Source: Rhodococcus jostii RHA1 (lineage in GTDB: Bacteria; Actinomycetota; Actinomycetes; Mycobacteriales; Mycobacteriaceae). From it: a stretch of DNA of 64,000 nt. Made by a program: the position numbers and the translations under genes. The notes beneath the pieces were generated by a model. It saw nothing but the letters and a program-made list of their open reading frames with translations. It was not told the origin of the DNA and searched no databases. Shown piece after piece: positions 25,260-34,859 of the stretch. Positions within the stretch are counted from its first letter, which is position 1. Each line of letters starts with the position of its first letter. The stretch is taken from NCBI RefSeq assembly GCF_000014565.1, contig NC_008270.1:124001-188000 (forward strand), in the 5' to 3' direction.

Positions 25260-27590
25260 TCAGGACTTGCGGTTGACCTGTTCGCCGTGCTTGTCCTCGA
25301 GCTCGCGGACACGCTGCTCGAGCGCGGCGACCTTGAGGTCTCGGGCGTCGGGCATCATGATGATCGGCATGTCCTCAACCGTGGACTCGACCCGCTCGGG
25401 ACCGTTGACGGTGAAGTAGGTGGCGGTGAGCTTGTCGGTGTCATCGCCCCACGACCCGTAGTACAGCAGATCCTTCGGGGGTTCGGGCGTGACGAATTCC
25501 TTGACGAACTCGCTGTACGGTTTGCCGCGTTCGAGGCGGTCCTGGCGCAGCCGTGCCCGTGTCAGCGCGGTAGCCTCCTCGTCGGCGACCAGGGTGTCCG
25601 GGTCGTACTCGACGCCGTAGATCTCGTGTGCGACCTTCTGCGAGATGCGGTCGAGTTCGACGTCGGCGATGACCGCGGCGGGGTCACGCTCGAGCGCGTC
25701 GCCGTAGCCGCCGCCGGTGCCCTGGCTGATCATGTACAGTTCGCCGTCCTTGGCGACATCGAACTGCAGCCCCATGTGGCTGGTCATGTACTGGCCGCCC
25801 TCGAAAGGCTGTTCGTTCATGACCTTCTCGATCGAGAGATCGAACCGCTCCGGGTTCTCGCGGATGATGTCGTAGACATTCACGCCCTTCACCCGGGCCA
25901 GCGGGTAGGTGTTCGAGCCGTATCCGCCGAACATTCCGGTGATCGAGGAGAACTTCGCGCCCGAGGTCACCGTCATGAATCCCCACAGCGGGGTTCCCTC
26001 GGCCGCGACGATCATCTCGTAGCCCATCCCGCCGCGATACTTCCCGAACCCTTGGTTGTCCCGCACTATCCGCTTGGCGACGAGCTGCATGAAGGGCACT
26101 TCTTCCTCCATGACCTCCTGCTCCGCGGTATCGGCCATCGCGCAGAACAGCGGCGACACGGCGTCCTCACCGTCGCGGAATGCCTTGGCTCCGCCCCCCA
26201 TGCCGTTCAGGTCTGCGCACAGGTTGCCCACCTGATCCCCGTGCTGGGTGATACCACCCCACAGGAAAGTGTTGATCTGGTTGAACCAGGGCGCGATCAC
26301 GTTGGAGAACTTCTCCGGATTCGAGAACTGCAACTTCGCCCACGGGGTCTGAAGGGCGGAGAAGCCGCGGAAGGACGCCTGTAGTGACTGGCCCATCGGG
26401 GCGTCGTAGCCGGCGTCGGCCCAGGTGTGCTCGTCGGAGATGATCTCGATCGGAGACATCGCCGAGGTGCAGCGCGGAAGATCCGGCCACCAGAACGCCA
26501 GGATCGCCTGCATCATCATGGATTTGACCGAGCAGAGGGGCGAGTTGATAGCCCGGTTGAGGATCTCCGGTCCCGTACCGCGCAGATCAATCGTCATCTG
26601 GTCGCCCTTGACGGTGATCTCGCAGGCGAACTTGATGAGGATGTTCTCCTTGAGGGTGGAGTCCATGAACTGGTTGAACCGCACCGTGCCGTCCGGCAGC
26701 TCACTGATACGCCGGCGCACTTCGGCCTCGACATCCTCGACGGTGATGCGCAGTGCCGCGACGAAGGTCTCGACCCCGACCTCGTCGATGATCTTGTCGA
26801 TCCGCTCCTGAATGCGCTCGACCGCACCGATCTTCACCTTCAGATCCGCGAGTTGCAGCTTGGGATCGCGCACCGAATGCTGCAGGAAGGTGAGCAGATC
26901 GCGGCGGAGTTCCCCGCGCTCGACGATCTTGAACGGGGACATCCGCAGCCCGTCGTCGAACGGTGTCTCCGACCCCGACGGCATGCCACCGGGCTCACAC
27001 GCACCGTTCTCGCCCTCGTGAATGGTCGCGGCCACCCACGCGATGATCTGGCCGTCCCGCATCACCGGCATGATCATCGACTGGTCGGTGTTGTGGACGT
27101 TGCCGAAGCGGGCGTCGTTGTGAATGAATCCGTCGCCGGGGTTGATGCCGACGGTGGGTTCGTCCTTCCAATACTTCATGATGTACCGGATCGGGTGGTG
27201 CAGGATCGCGGAGAACGCGATGACACCGTGGCAGGACAGATAGGTGACGTCGCCGGCAGCGGTGTAGATCGCGGTGGTGAGATCGCCCCACTTGGCGCCC
27301 GGTGCCGCCCCCATGGCCTCACACATTTCGAAGCCCTCGTCGAGGGCGCCGGCAAGGCGTTTACGGATGCGGTCGACCTGCAGCGGGTCGACGCCCTTGC
27401 TGATGCACTCGTCCTCGAATTCGCTGCGGGTGGTGATGTGGTGCGAGCGCATGATCTCGCGATCGGGCCCCAGGAAGAGGGTGGTGTCGTCCATGAACTG
27501 GTCGACCCACTCCTGCTCCTGACCGGTCAGCGGCGTGGTGAGTGCGGGTGTCGGTGCGGGGATGGAGGTGTGCTCGTGTACAGCGGTCAT
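25260..27590 (-). CDS. acxB: Acetone carboxylase alpha subunit (HyuB-like)
   Basis: This 776-residue hydantoinase B/oxoprolinase-family protein has the length known for the acetone carboxylase alpha subunit. ATP-dependent acetone carboxylase (alpha2beta2gamma2, Mn/Zn) makes acetoacetate from acetone and bicarbonate in the cytoplasm. Typical HyuB segments are GDGFIHNDARFGNVHNTDQSM (GD-x-n-ND), INSPLCSVKSMM and GKYRGGMGYEMIVA. ATG 27590 has AAGGAG nearby. It is preceded on the same strand by the beta and gamma genes with short gaps (29 and 27 bases), the order expected of an acx operon. An acetophenone-type carboxylase is a less likely alternative, given the exact subunit lengths. Confidence 0.93.
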   Translation of the reverse strand: MTAVHEHTSIPAPTPALTTPLTGQEQEWVDQFMDDTTLFLGPDREIMRSHHITTRSEFEDECISKGVDPLQVDRIRKRLAGALDEGFEMCEAMGAAPGAKWGDLTTAIYTAAGDVTYLSCHGVIAFSAILHHPIRYIMKYWKDEPTVGINPGDGFIHNDARFGNVHNTDQSMIMPVMRDGQIIAWVAATIHEGENGACEPGGMPSGSETPFDDGLRMSPFKIVERGELRRDLLTFLQHSVRDPKLQLADLKVKIGAVERIQERIDKIIDEVGVETFVAALRITVEDVEAEVRRRISELPDGTVRFNQFMDSTLKENILIKFACEITVKGDQMTIDLRGTGPEILNRAINSPLCSVKSMMMQAILAFWWPDLPRCTSAMSPIEIISDEHTWADAGYDAPMGQSLQASFRGFSALQTPWAKLQFSNPEKFSNVIAPWFNQINTFLWGGITQHGDQVGNLCADLNGMGGGAKAFRDGEDAVSPLFCAMADTAEQEVMEEEVPFMQLVAKRIVRDNQGFGKYRGGMGYEMIVAAEGTPLWGFMTVTSGAKFSSITGMFGGYGSNTYPLARVKGVNVYDIIRENPERFDLSIEKVMNEQPFEGGQYMTSHMGLQFDVAKDGELYMISQGTGGGYGDALERDPAAVIADVELDRISQKVAHEIYGVEYDPDTLVADEEATALTRARLRQDRLERGKPYSEFVKEFVTPEPPKDLLYYGSWGDDTDKLTATYFTVNGPERVESTVEDMPIIMMPDARDLKVAALEQRVRELEDKHGEQVNRKS

Positions 27591-27619
27591 GATGGATAAC
27601 TCCTTCGGTGTTCAGATCG

Positions 27620-29776
27620 TCAGCGGCTGGCCGGCGGCGTACTGGACTGGTCGTCCTTGAGGAACCACACCGCTCCTTGCGGGGTCGGCTCGAGACGCCA
27701 ACTCGGTTCGACCAGGTAGGTGGTGTTCTCGGTCGTGACGATCGCCGGACCGGGAACGACACGCTCGTAGGTCAGGGCAGCCGCGTCGTAGATCGGGGTA
27801 TCGATCGGAGCGGCTTCCTTGACGAAGTGCACCTTCCGGTGCCCGATCGGGGCCGGGACGGTGCGCTCACCGTCGTATTCGAGGGACTCGAACTGCACCG
27901 CGTCTCCGTCGACGTAGGAGGCGACACGGATGGTCTGCACCCGAATGCCCGCCTCCGGGGCCTGTGAGCCCTCGCCGTAACGCTGACCGTAGATGTCGGA
28001 AAAGGTGCGGATCATGTGCAGGACATCTCCGACCCCGTGCATGCGGGTGATGTCGAATACGACTGCGGTGGTGACCAACTGATTTCCGTACCGCATGTCC
28101 ATTTCCAGACGATGCTCGACGACATCGGGTGAGAGTCCCTGTCGCACGAGGTCCTCGGTGCCGAGGCGTTCGAGCTCCTCGACGATCGCGTTGAACTCGC
28201 TGTACCGGTCGTACAAACTCCGGTCGGTGGCGTTGTACATCACCACGTGGGCGCCGCGCTCGTGGAAGTGGAGCTGCTTCATGTTGCCGGCGCCGCAGGC
28301 CGAGAACACCGATGCGAACGGCGGCGCGAGGATGCGGGAGATCCCGGCGTGATCGGCGATGCCGCACGCGTGCAGTGGGCCGTTGCCGCCGTAGGCCAGC
28401 ATCGTGAAATCTTCCGGAAGGTAGCCCCGGACACGAAGTTCCTTGGCCATGCCGATCGCCATCTGCTCGTCCACCGAGTTCTTGATGACCTTGGCGGCTT
28501 CGATGACCTCCATGTCGAGGGGATCGCAGATCTCCTCCTCGATCGCGAACCGGGCCCGCTTCGGATTGAGCTTGATGAAGCCGTTGGCGTAGTTGTCCGG
28601 GTCCAGGTAGCCCAGGAGCAGATCGGCGTCGGTCACCGTCGGCTTCAGACCGCCGCGGTCGTAGCAAGCCGGTCCAGGATCCGATCCCGCTGACTCCGGG
28701 CCCAGTTTCACGGTGTTGTAGATCCGGTCGTAGCTGGCGATCGAGCCACCACCGGCCCCCAGGGTGAGCAGGTGGATCATCGGCACCGACACCAGCCAGC
28801 GATCGATCGTCGGCTGGAAATCGTAGTGCTTGACGCCGCCTTCCGGCACCAGGCCGATATCGAAAGAGGTGCCGCCCATATCGGTGGTGATGATGTGACC
28901 GAGACCGGTGGCCCTGGCCAGGTGTTCTCCCGCACCGACACCCGCGATCGGACCGGAGTGGATGGTCTGCAGCGCATCGGTCGAATTCATCTGCGCCATG
29001 CCGCCGGAATTGTGAATGACGAGCATCGGCTTGGTGTACCCGGAGTCGCGCAGGTTGCTCGAGAGCTGGCCGAGCGCGTGGAACATGATCTCGTGCAGGA
29101 ATCCGTCGACGATCGTCGAGGTGGCACGTACATACTCACCCTTGCGGCCCGAAACCTGATGCCCCAGCAGCACCGGGATCGCACCGAGCTGGTGCGCGGG
29201 GTACTCCTCGAGGATCAGCTCCAGGATCCGCTGCTCGTGTTCCGGGTTCTCCGTCGAGTTCACCAGCGACACGACGATCGCTTCGGCGCCGTTGTCGACG
29301 AGCTCGCGCACCGCCTGACGGACATGGTTCTCATCGAGCGGCACCACGACCTTGCCGGCGGAGTTGACCCGCTCGCGCACCGACCGGATCAGCTTGCGGT
29401 GAACCAACGGTTCCGGGCGCTCCGCGGCCGGCAGGTTCTGCTGCATGGACGGATCAAGACCCTCGCCGTAGCCGCGGCCACGAGATAGCGGAATCGTATC
29501 CTCGAAGCCGTGGGTCACCAGCGCCCCGACCCTGGGACCCTTGCGCTCGATTAGGGCGTTCGTTCCCAGCGTGGTCGCGTAGCGAACGGAATCGACACCG
29601 GAAAGGACCTCTTCACGATCGAGATCTGCGCGGCTGCACGCCAAATCGAGGGCCTCGTTGAATCCCAGCGCGAGGTTGTGGTGAGTCGTCAAGGCCTTGG
29701 CCTCGATGTGCTTGTCGTCCCAGACGAAGAAGCAGTCGGTGAAGGTGCCGCCGATGTCGACGGAAATGCGTTTCAT
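27620..29776 (-). CDS. acxA: Acetone carboxylase beta subunit (HyuA-like)
   Basis: This 718-residue hydantoinase A/oxoprolinase-family (ASKHA-fold) ATPase has N-terminal SVDIGGTFTDCFFVWDD, the phosphate-binding DxGGT motif, and a second TTDMGGTSFDIGLV in the middle. This subunit phosphorylates acetone and bicarbonate for condensation in the alpha subunit. The length agrees with the known beta subunit (~717). ATG 29776 has AAGGAGA upstream. It is the third gene of the operon. Confidence 0.93.
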   Translation of the reverse strand: MKRISVDIGGTFTDCFFVWDDKHIEAKALTTHHNLALGFNEALDLACSRADLDREEVLSGVDSVRYATTLGTNALIERKGPRVGALVTHGFEDTIPLSRGRGYGEGLDPSMQQNLPAAERPEPLVHRKLIRSVRERVNSAGKVVVPLDENHVRQAVRELVDNGAEAIVVSLVNSTENPEHEQRILELILEEYPAHQLGAIPVLLGHQVSGRKGEYVRATSTIVDGFLHEIMFHALGQLSSNLRDSGYTKPMLVIHNSGGMAQMNSTDALQTIHSGPIAGVGAGEHLARATGLGHIITTDMGGTSFDIGLVPEGGVKHYDFQPTIDRWLVSVPMIHLLTLGAGGGSIASYDRIYNTVKLGPESAGSDPGPACYDRGGLKPTVTDADLLLGYLDPDNYANGFIKLNPKRARFAIEEEICDPLDMEVIEAAKVIKNSVDEQMAIGMAKELRVRGYLPEDFTMLAYGGNGPLHACGIADHAGISRILAPPFASVFSACGAGNMKQLHFHERGAHVVMYNATDRSLYDRYSEFNAIVEELERLGTEDLVRQGLSPDVVEHRLEMDMRYGNQLVTTAVVFDITRMHGVGDVLHMIRTFSDIYGQRYGEGSQAPEAGIRVQTIRVASYVDGDAVQFESLEYDGERTVPAPIGHRKVHFVKEAAPIDTPIYDAAALTYERVVPGPAIVTTENTTYLVEPSWRLEPTPQGAVWFLKDDQSSTPPASR

Positions 29777-29803
29777 TGAAATGGTCTCCTTCTAGCCCTG
29801 AAG

Positions 29804-30226
29804 TCAGTGGTGGTGTCCGGCCGCGCCGGCCGCGCCGGCCTCGGCGTCCTCACCCGGCCCGTAGGTGATGGCCTCTTCGGGGTCGACGCCCCGCTCAAGC
29901 CACTTGGCGCGCAACGAATCGATGTCCCAGATCATGTCGACCGTCGGCGGATGTCCCGGCGGCACATACTCGGTCTCCATCTGCGTTCCACAACCGGGGC
30001 AGTAGAACTCCAGAATTCGGCAGTAGTTCGGGTCCGGGGCGAAGGTGAACTCGTACTTGTCGGGATCGATGATCGCCTGGTGAATTTCGCGGGGATCGCG
30101 GTCGTAAACCAGGGTGCCCTCCTTGTAATTACCGCGGGCGCTGCCCAGTTCGTGATCGCAGACCCGGCACACCCATTGTTCGGTGGCCAGATCGATGGTG
30201 AGGTACTCGGTCATCGGAACTCGCAT
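29804..30226 (-). CDS. acxC: Acetone carboxylase gamma subunit
   Basis: This 140-residue protein has two Cys pairs, CRVCDHELG near residue 20 and CPGCGTQ near residue 76, forming a probable zinc site, and the conserved block PPTVDMIWDIDSLR. It ends in a GHHH tail. The gamma subunit is specific to acetone-type carboxylases and is the best evidence for the acx assignment. ATG 30226 (MRVPMTEYLTID) has AAAGAGA upstream; the longer frame to 30316 overlaps the upstream gene and is rejected. Known gamma subunits are ~168 residues, so this one is slightly short. Confidence 0.9.
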   Translation of the reverse strand: MRVPMTEYLTIDLATEQWVCRVCDHELGSARGNYKEGTLVYDRDPREIHQAIIDPDKYEFTFAPDPNYCRILEFYCPGCGTQMETEYVPPGHPPTVDMIWDIDSLRAKWLERGVDPEEAITYGPGEDAEAGAAGAAGHHH

Positions 30227-30261
30227 GGTGTCAATCTCTTTCGCAGAATCGAAGGGTGGTA

Positions 30262-32190
30262 TCAGGGGATGTCGGTGACGAGGAGATCCCCGGCACTCGA
30301 GACCTCGAAGGTCCAACCCTCGAGGACACGGGCGGTGTAGAAGGGGCCCTCGACGATCGCCGGACCCTCGGCGAAGGCTCCCGGCTGCTGATCGACCAGT
30401 GTGTACACCGGGACCTCGTCCACGGTGTCCGCGGCCGATCGGACACGCCGGGTCCCTGACGGCACCGCCGGCCGCGCCGTCACCGCATCACCGCTGTCGA
30501 TGCTCACGTGCGGCAGCGCGTGCCGCACTTCGAGAGTCAGCGATGCTTTCTTCCCGTCCTCCGTGTCGGGAACGTCGCCGACCCCGTAGTCGGATTCGGA
30601 CACCACCTGTCCGGCAGAGTCCTCCACCATCAGCTTCCAGGTCACGGCACACGCGGCGAGTTCATAGCCTTCCTGGAACATGTCGCGTTCGGCCCGCGCG
30701 AGCATCGAGTCGTGGGCTTGTCGGGCCGCGTCGGCGGTCGGCTCGGGAAGGGCGAACTCGTAGTTCTGCGCGATGTCCGAGAAGCCGATACCGAAGGCGG
30801 AGAACACCGCCGCCATCTTCGGGATCAGCACGCTGTGGACTCCGGCCAGCTGCGCCGCTCCGCAGACACTCATCGGGCCGGCGCCGCCGAACGCGGCGAT
30901 GGTCGTCTCGAGCGGATCGTCGATGACCGGGGTGAAGGTTTCGGCCATCCGCGCGAAGTACGCGGCTTCCATCCGGACCAGGGCCTCGTCGATGCTGATC
31001 CCGAGCGGATCGGCGACGGCTGCCCGGATCGCGGCCTTCGACCGCTGCGCGTCGAGGGAGAAACCGCCATCGAGGTAGGTGTCCGGGTCGAGAACACCGA
31101 GCAGAAGGTTGACGTCGGTGATGGTGGCATCGGTGCCGCCGAATCCGAAGCACGCCGGCCCGGGAGCCGCCCCGACGCTTTCCGGTCCGACGGTGATCTC
31201 TCCGTCCTTCACCGTGATGATCGAGCTGCCGCCGACGCCGCTCGAATGCACCTCACTCATCGGGATTGAGATCGGCACGCCCTCGATCGTCCCGCGCCGG
31301 TGGGTGAGGATTTCCTCCTTCTTGACCGAACCGACGTCGGTGGTGGTCCCGCCGACATCGATCATCAACACGTGACCGAGGCCGTACGCCTGCGCCAGCG
31401 CCCGGGTGCCCTCGAGTCCGCCGCGCGGGCCCGACGAGTAGGTCTTGAGGGCGACCGACTTCGCCACGCGCGAGGAGGCGCCGTCGTTGCGGTAGATCAG
31501 CAGCGGGTTCTTCACCCGGTGACCGCGCAGGCGGTCCTCGGCGTTGTACAGGAACCGCTCCATCGTCGGATGCAGGAAGGAGTTGAGCACGCTCGACCAG
31601 ATTCGGCGCGACCGCACCCGATCGGAGGTGAACTCCGAGGCGTATAGGATCGGGACGGAACCGAGCAGGTGCCGCGGGAACTTGCGGAGCAGGATCCGCC
31701 GGATCCGGCCCTCGGCGCCGTCGGCCCCGTCTCCGGCAGCGACCACCAGGCGCGCTGCGCCATCGGTGGTCAACTTGTTGACGTGGCGAACGAGTTCGCC
31801 GGCGAGGTCCTCATCGCTCAGCCCGGTGTCGATCGCGGCGACCCGCTCACCGATCAGATCATCGAACAAGGTGCGTTCGGCGACGGTGCCGCGCAGCTCC
31901 TGCACCACGGCGATGTCGTCGGTGATCAGTGCGATCCGTGGGCCCTTGCGCTCGACCAGGGCGTTGGTGCCCTGCGTTGTGGAGTAGCGGATGTGTTTGG
32001 TGCTGTGCAGCAGCTCCGGCAGAGCCGGCTGCCCGTAGATTTCGGTCGATGCCTTGGTGATGCCGTCGAACAGGCACTGGGACAGGTCGAACGGGGTCGT
32101 GAGTGTCTTGGTGAAGGTGAACTCCGCCCCATCCCACACACAGATGTCGGTCAGCGTCCCACCGTTGTCGATATTGATCAGGCGTTCCAT
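30262..32190 (-). CDS. Second HyuA-like ASKHA ATPase, first gene of the acetone carboxylase operon
   Basis: This 642-residue hydantoinase A/oxoprolinase-family protein diverges from AcxA but shares its core: INIDNGGTLTDICVWDG at the N-terminus, a MIDVGGTTTDVGSV loop in the middle, ALVERKGPRIAL near residue 95, and AFGGAGPMSVC. In the first loop Asn-Gly-Gly replaces the usual Gly-Gly-Thr layout, which may affect ATP binding. It has no HyuB partner of its own. It may be an activase, a repair or assembly factor, or an alternative beta subunit for another ketone. ATG 32190 has AGGAGC upstream; the longer frame to 32418 crosses the regulator promoter. Confidence 0.88.
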   Translation of the reverse strand: MERLINIDNGGTLTDICVWDGAEFTFTKTLTTPFDLSQCLFDGITKASTEIYGQPALPELLHSTKHIRYSTTQGTNALVERKGPRIALITDDIAVVQELRGTVAERTLFDDLIGERVAAIDTGLSDEDLAGELVRHVNKLTTDGAARLVVAAGDGADGAEGRIRRILLRKFPRHLLGSVPILYASEFTSDRVRSRRIWSSVLNSFLHPTMERFLYNAEDRLRGHRVKNPLLIYRNDGASSRVAKSVALKTYSSGPRGGLEGTRALAQAYGLGHVLMIDVGGTTTDVGSVKKEEILTHRRGTIEGVPISIPMSEVHSSGVGGSSIITVKDGEITVGPESVGAAPGPACFGFGGTDATITDVNLLLGVLDPDTYLDGGFSLDAQRSKAAIRAAVADPLGISIDEALVRMEAAYFARMAETFTPVIDDPLETTIAAFGGAGPMSVCGAAQLAGVHSVLIPKMAAVFSAFGIGFSDIAQNYEFALPEPTADAARQAHDSMLARAERDMFQEGYELAACAVTWKLMVEDSAGQVVSESDYGVGDVPDTEDGKKASLTLEVRHALPHVSIDSGDAVTARPAVPSGTRRVRSAADTVDEVPVYTLVDQQPGAFAEGPAIVEGPFYTARVLEGWTFEVSSAGDLLVTDIP

Positions 32191-32451
32191 CGAGGCTCCT
32201 CGCTTCGTCCGGTCGGGCCGCCGATGACTCGGGCCACGGCCACCCCTTGCTTCGGAGATCAGTCTCACGTCGACACGCAGGTTGTGAGTTGTCCCACTTT
32301 CGGACATCCTGGATGGTGGGTGCGCTACCGGTCCGCGGCCAGTCCGGCGAGCTGTGCACACCCGCCCCCGGCGGTCGATCGGGCCACCCCCGGAGCGAGA
32401 AACGAAGTAGGAGATCACCGATGGAATCGTCAGACCGTCGCCTCAGGGTCG
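32177..32451. repeat. Divergent acetone-carboxylase/regulator promoter, original of an inverted duplication
   Basis: This segment runs from the first codons of the HyuA-like gene, through the intergenic region with the palindromic operator, to the first ten codons of the regulator. A diverged inverted copy occupies 35639-35903. Confidence 0.85.
32290..32306. promoter_or_regulatory. Palindromic operator, site A (acetone carboxylase/regulator)
   Basis: The sequence TGTCCCACTTTCGGACA is an inverted repeat TGTCC-N7-GGACA. It lies in the divergent promoter, 100 bases before the HyuA-like gene start and 115 bases before the regulator start. The same motif occurs at 34825, 35776, 54387 and 58727. 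It is likely the binding site of the AcoR-type regulators encoded here. Confidence 0.75.
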
Positions 32452-34253
32452 CGGCGGCTCGTGCCGGATACCTGTCCAGCGGCGCCGCCGATCCCGGTGC
32501 CGTGTCGGACTTCGTGGCCGCCTCGTGGCGGCGCTCGCAGGGCGCGGGAGTGGCGGCGGACGGCGGGGAGGTCCCCTACATCGGTGACGTCGACACCACC
32601 TCGCGACTGGTCCGATGCTCGCAACCGATCATCGACCGGCTCATCGAGGCCACCGAGGACCTTCCCCTGAGCATCGCCCTGTCCGACAGCAAGGCGCGGG
32701 TCCTCGCGCGCGTCGATACCACCCGAACCATTGGGTTGCGCATCGACAGCATCTCCCTCGCCCCTGGATTCGACTACGCGGAGGGCCATATCGGCACCAA
32801 CGGCGTCGGGACGGTTCTCGAGTCCGGCCGATCCGTCCATATCGTCGGACCGGAGCATTTCCACGAACGCTTCCAACCCTATTCGTGTTCGGGCGCACCG
32901 ATTCACGATCCGATGACCGGCCACATCGAAGGCGTTCTCGACCTCACGTGCCTGACCGAACACTCCACCCCGATGCTGCACAGCATCGTGCGCTCGGCCG
33001 CTAACGACATCGAACAAAGCCTGCTGAACGATCGAAGCCTGCGGCAGCAGGCCTTGTTCGAGGCGTTTCTGCGCATCGAGTCACGCTCGAAGACAGCAGT
33101 ATTCGCGATCGGCGGGCGAGTAACGATGGCGAATGCGCTGGCGCAGAGCATTTTCGATCCGGCCGAACAGCGAATGATCGCGCATCACGCAACATACCTG
33201 ATGGAAGGCAGACAAGCCGTAGACGACGAGATCGAGCTACCAGGCCAGAGACTGGCCCATCTGAAGGGCACACGCGTCAGCGCCGGGTCCGAAATCGCCG
33301 GAATCGTCGTAGAGGTGCATGCCGTCCAGGAAGGATCGACACCGCGCGCCCGCGGCATCCGACACACCACAAAGCGCACCACAGGCTCCCGCTCCGCCGC
33401 GGGCGCCTTCACCTCGAGTAGCCGCCCGGGCGCACTGGACCAGGACAGCAACTCGCCGCTGTGGCGGCGGGCATGCAACGATGTCGCGGCGGCCCTGCAC
33501 CGGAACGAGTCGCTGCTGGTCACCGGGGAAGCGGGGACGGGGAAAGTCTCCCTGATCACCGCCACCTTCCACCATCTCCATCCCGGCAGTAGGAGCATCG
33601 AACTCGACGCCGACGACCTCGCGGACCTCGCGCACGACAGGACCGATGAGGCGACATTCGAGACAGACGCCCCCACCCTCTTCATCCTGCGTCGACTTCA
33701 GGACCTGACGCCCGACGGGGTCACCAAGGCGCATGCCTTCCTCGACGACATAGCCATGAGCGATCGGCCGGTGTGCGCCGCGGCCACAGTATCGGGGGCA
33801 TGCGCGGACGCCGACCCGGTACGCGAGCTCCTGCCACACTTTCAACGGTCGGCCTCGGTGCCGCCCGTGCGGCATCGCATCGACGACCTTCCCGCGCTCA
33901 TTCGCCAACTACTCGCCAAACACTCCCACGGACGAAGCACCTCTCTGAGCGCGGCCGCAACCCGGACGATGGCCAGATACACCTGGCCCGGCAACGTGCG
34001 CCAACTCGACGAAGCCCTCCAGGCGGCGCTCGACAAGCGTCCCGTCGGCGAAATTCAATGCGAAGACCTCCCCGGCTACTGCTATCAGACCTCGGGCAGG
34101 ACCCTCACCGCGCTCGAGTCGATCGAACGCGACGCGATCGTGCAGGCATTGCGCGACGCCGGCGGCAACCGTGTGCAGGCCGCGGCAAGCCTCGGGATCG
34201 CGCGCTCGTCGCTGTACCGCAAGCTGAAGAGCTTCGGCATCGAAGTCGACTGA
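32421..34253 (+). CDS. AcoR-type (GAF-AAA-Fis) transcriptional regulator lacking the sigma54 loop
   Basis: This 610-residue protein has an N-terminal GAF sensor region (~60-215, with GTNGVGTVLESGRSVHIVG and FSCSGAPIHDPMTGHIEGV-type segments), a reduced AAA+ domain (Walker A GEAGTGKV near 370) and a C-terminal Fis-type HTH (GNRVQAAASLGIARSSLYRK). The GAFTGA loop that contacts sigma54 is absent and the AAA domain is shortened, so it probably activates sigma70-type promoters. ATG 32421 follows AGGAG. It is divergent from the acetone carboxylase operon and is the presumed activator. A paralogue lies at 52563. Confidence 0.9.
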   Translation: MESSDRRLRVAAARAGYLSSGAADPGAVSDFVAASWRRSQGAGVAADGGEVPYIGDVDTTSRLVRCSQPIIDRLIEATEDLPLSIALSDSKARVLARVDTTRTIGLRIDSISLAPGFDYAEGHIGTNGVGTVLESGRSVHIVGPEHFHERFQPYSCSGAPIHDPMTGHIEGVLDLTCLTEHSTPMLHSIVRSAANDIEQSLLNDRSLRQQALFEAFLRIESRSKTAVFAIGGRVTMANALAQSIFDPAEQRMIAHHATYLMEGRQAVDDEIELPGQRLAHLKGTRVSAGSEIAGIVVEVHAVQEGSTPRARGIRHTTKRTTGSRSAAGAFTSSSRPGALDQDSNSPLWRRACNDVAAALHRNESLLVTGEAGTGKVSLITATFHHLHPGSRSIELDADDLADLAHDRTDEATFETDAPTLFILRRLQDLTPDGVTKAHAFLDDIAMSDRPVCAAATVSGACADADPVRELLPHFQRSASVPPVRHRIDDLPALIRQLLAKHSHGRSTSLSAAATRTMARYTWPGNVRQLDEALQAALDKRPVGEIQCEDLPGYCYQTSGRTLTALESIERDAIVQALRDAGGNRVQAAASLGIARSSLYRKLKSFGIEVD

Positions 34254-34284
34254 CGGTTCGACGCTGCGGCCCGGATGACGAGCG

Positions 34285-34749
34285 CTACGCGGCAGGGGCC
34301 GACGTATCGCACCAGGCGACGACCGCCGAGGCCACCCCGGTCATCGTGAGCATGTCCCGGATCGGGCCGCCCACACGCACCTGGCAGTCGACGACACGTC
34401 TCCCACCGATAGCGGGGCCGGCAGTCACGTATGGGACCGCCACGAGGATCTCCGCGGGCAGCCCGCTGCGACTTCCCTCGATGAGCAGCAGTTCCTCCTC
34501 GACAGCCCGCGCGGGCACATTCTGCGCTCCGGACACGTCACCCACGGCCAGCGCGACGTAGTCGTCGTCGTCATCTCTCCAGGCGATCAAGCGGGCCCGT
34601 CGGGTACCGATCGTCAGGGACACATCCAAGGTCACCCCTAGGTCGTCCCTGTTCGCGGTCTCCTGCGGTACAGGCGCGTCGTCGAGCCCCGGCTCGAGGA
34701 CGACGCGTCGCGAGTTCGAACCGAAGTACGGCTCATTCACCATCTTCAT
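34285..34749 (-). CDS. Small unknown protein downstream of a regulon operator
   Basis: This 154-residue protein is of no recognised family. It is acidic (WRDDDDDYVALAVGD), with predicted strands and helices throughout and no membrane segments. ATG 34749 has AAGGAGG upstream; ATG 34743 is an alternative. The palindrome at 34825 lies 76 bases before the start, so it probably belongs to the ketone regulon. It converges on the AcoR-type regulator gene, ending 31 bases from its stop. Confidence 0.7.
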   Translation of the reverse strand: MKMVNEPYFGSNSRRVVLEPGLDDAPVPQETANRDDLGVTLDVSLTIGTRRARLIAWRDDDDDYVALAVGDVSGAQNVPARAVEEELLLIEGSRSGLPAEILVAVPYVTAGPAIGGRRVVDCQVRVGGPIRDMLTMTGVASAVVAWCDTSAPAA

Positions 34750-34824
34750 GGCGCTCGTTCCTCCTTCAATCATTTCGACAACATGTGATACACCTCATAG
34801 TTGTTGCGGCTCGCGCGCCCAAAC

Positions 34825-34841
34825 TGTCCCAAATTTAGACA
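34825..34841. promoter_or_regulatory. Palindromic operator, site B
   Basis: TGTCCCAAATTTAGACA matches the TGTCC-N7-GGACA palindrome at 9 of 10 arm positions. It lies 76 bases upstream of the small unknown gene at 34749. Confidence 0.6.
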
Positions 34842-34859
34842 GACAGCAGCCGGAGACGC

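Noticed and set aside
24990..26384. 464-residue plus-strand open frame opposite the acetone carboxylase genes
   Set aside because: Antisense shadow of the unknown 269-residue gene and acxB; Val/Gly/Arg-rich translation without family resemblance. The same applies to long frames at 26427-27599, 28772-29488 and 31669-32670.
32191..32418. N-terminal extension of the HyuA-like protein
   Set aside because: It crosses the operator and the divergent regulator start; ATG 32190 has a good ribosome binding site and starts with the family motif.
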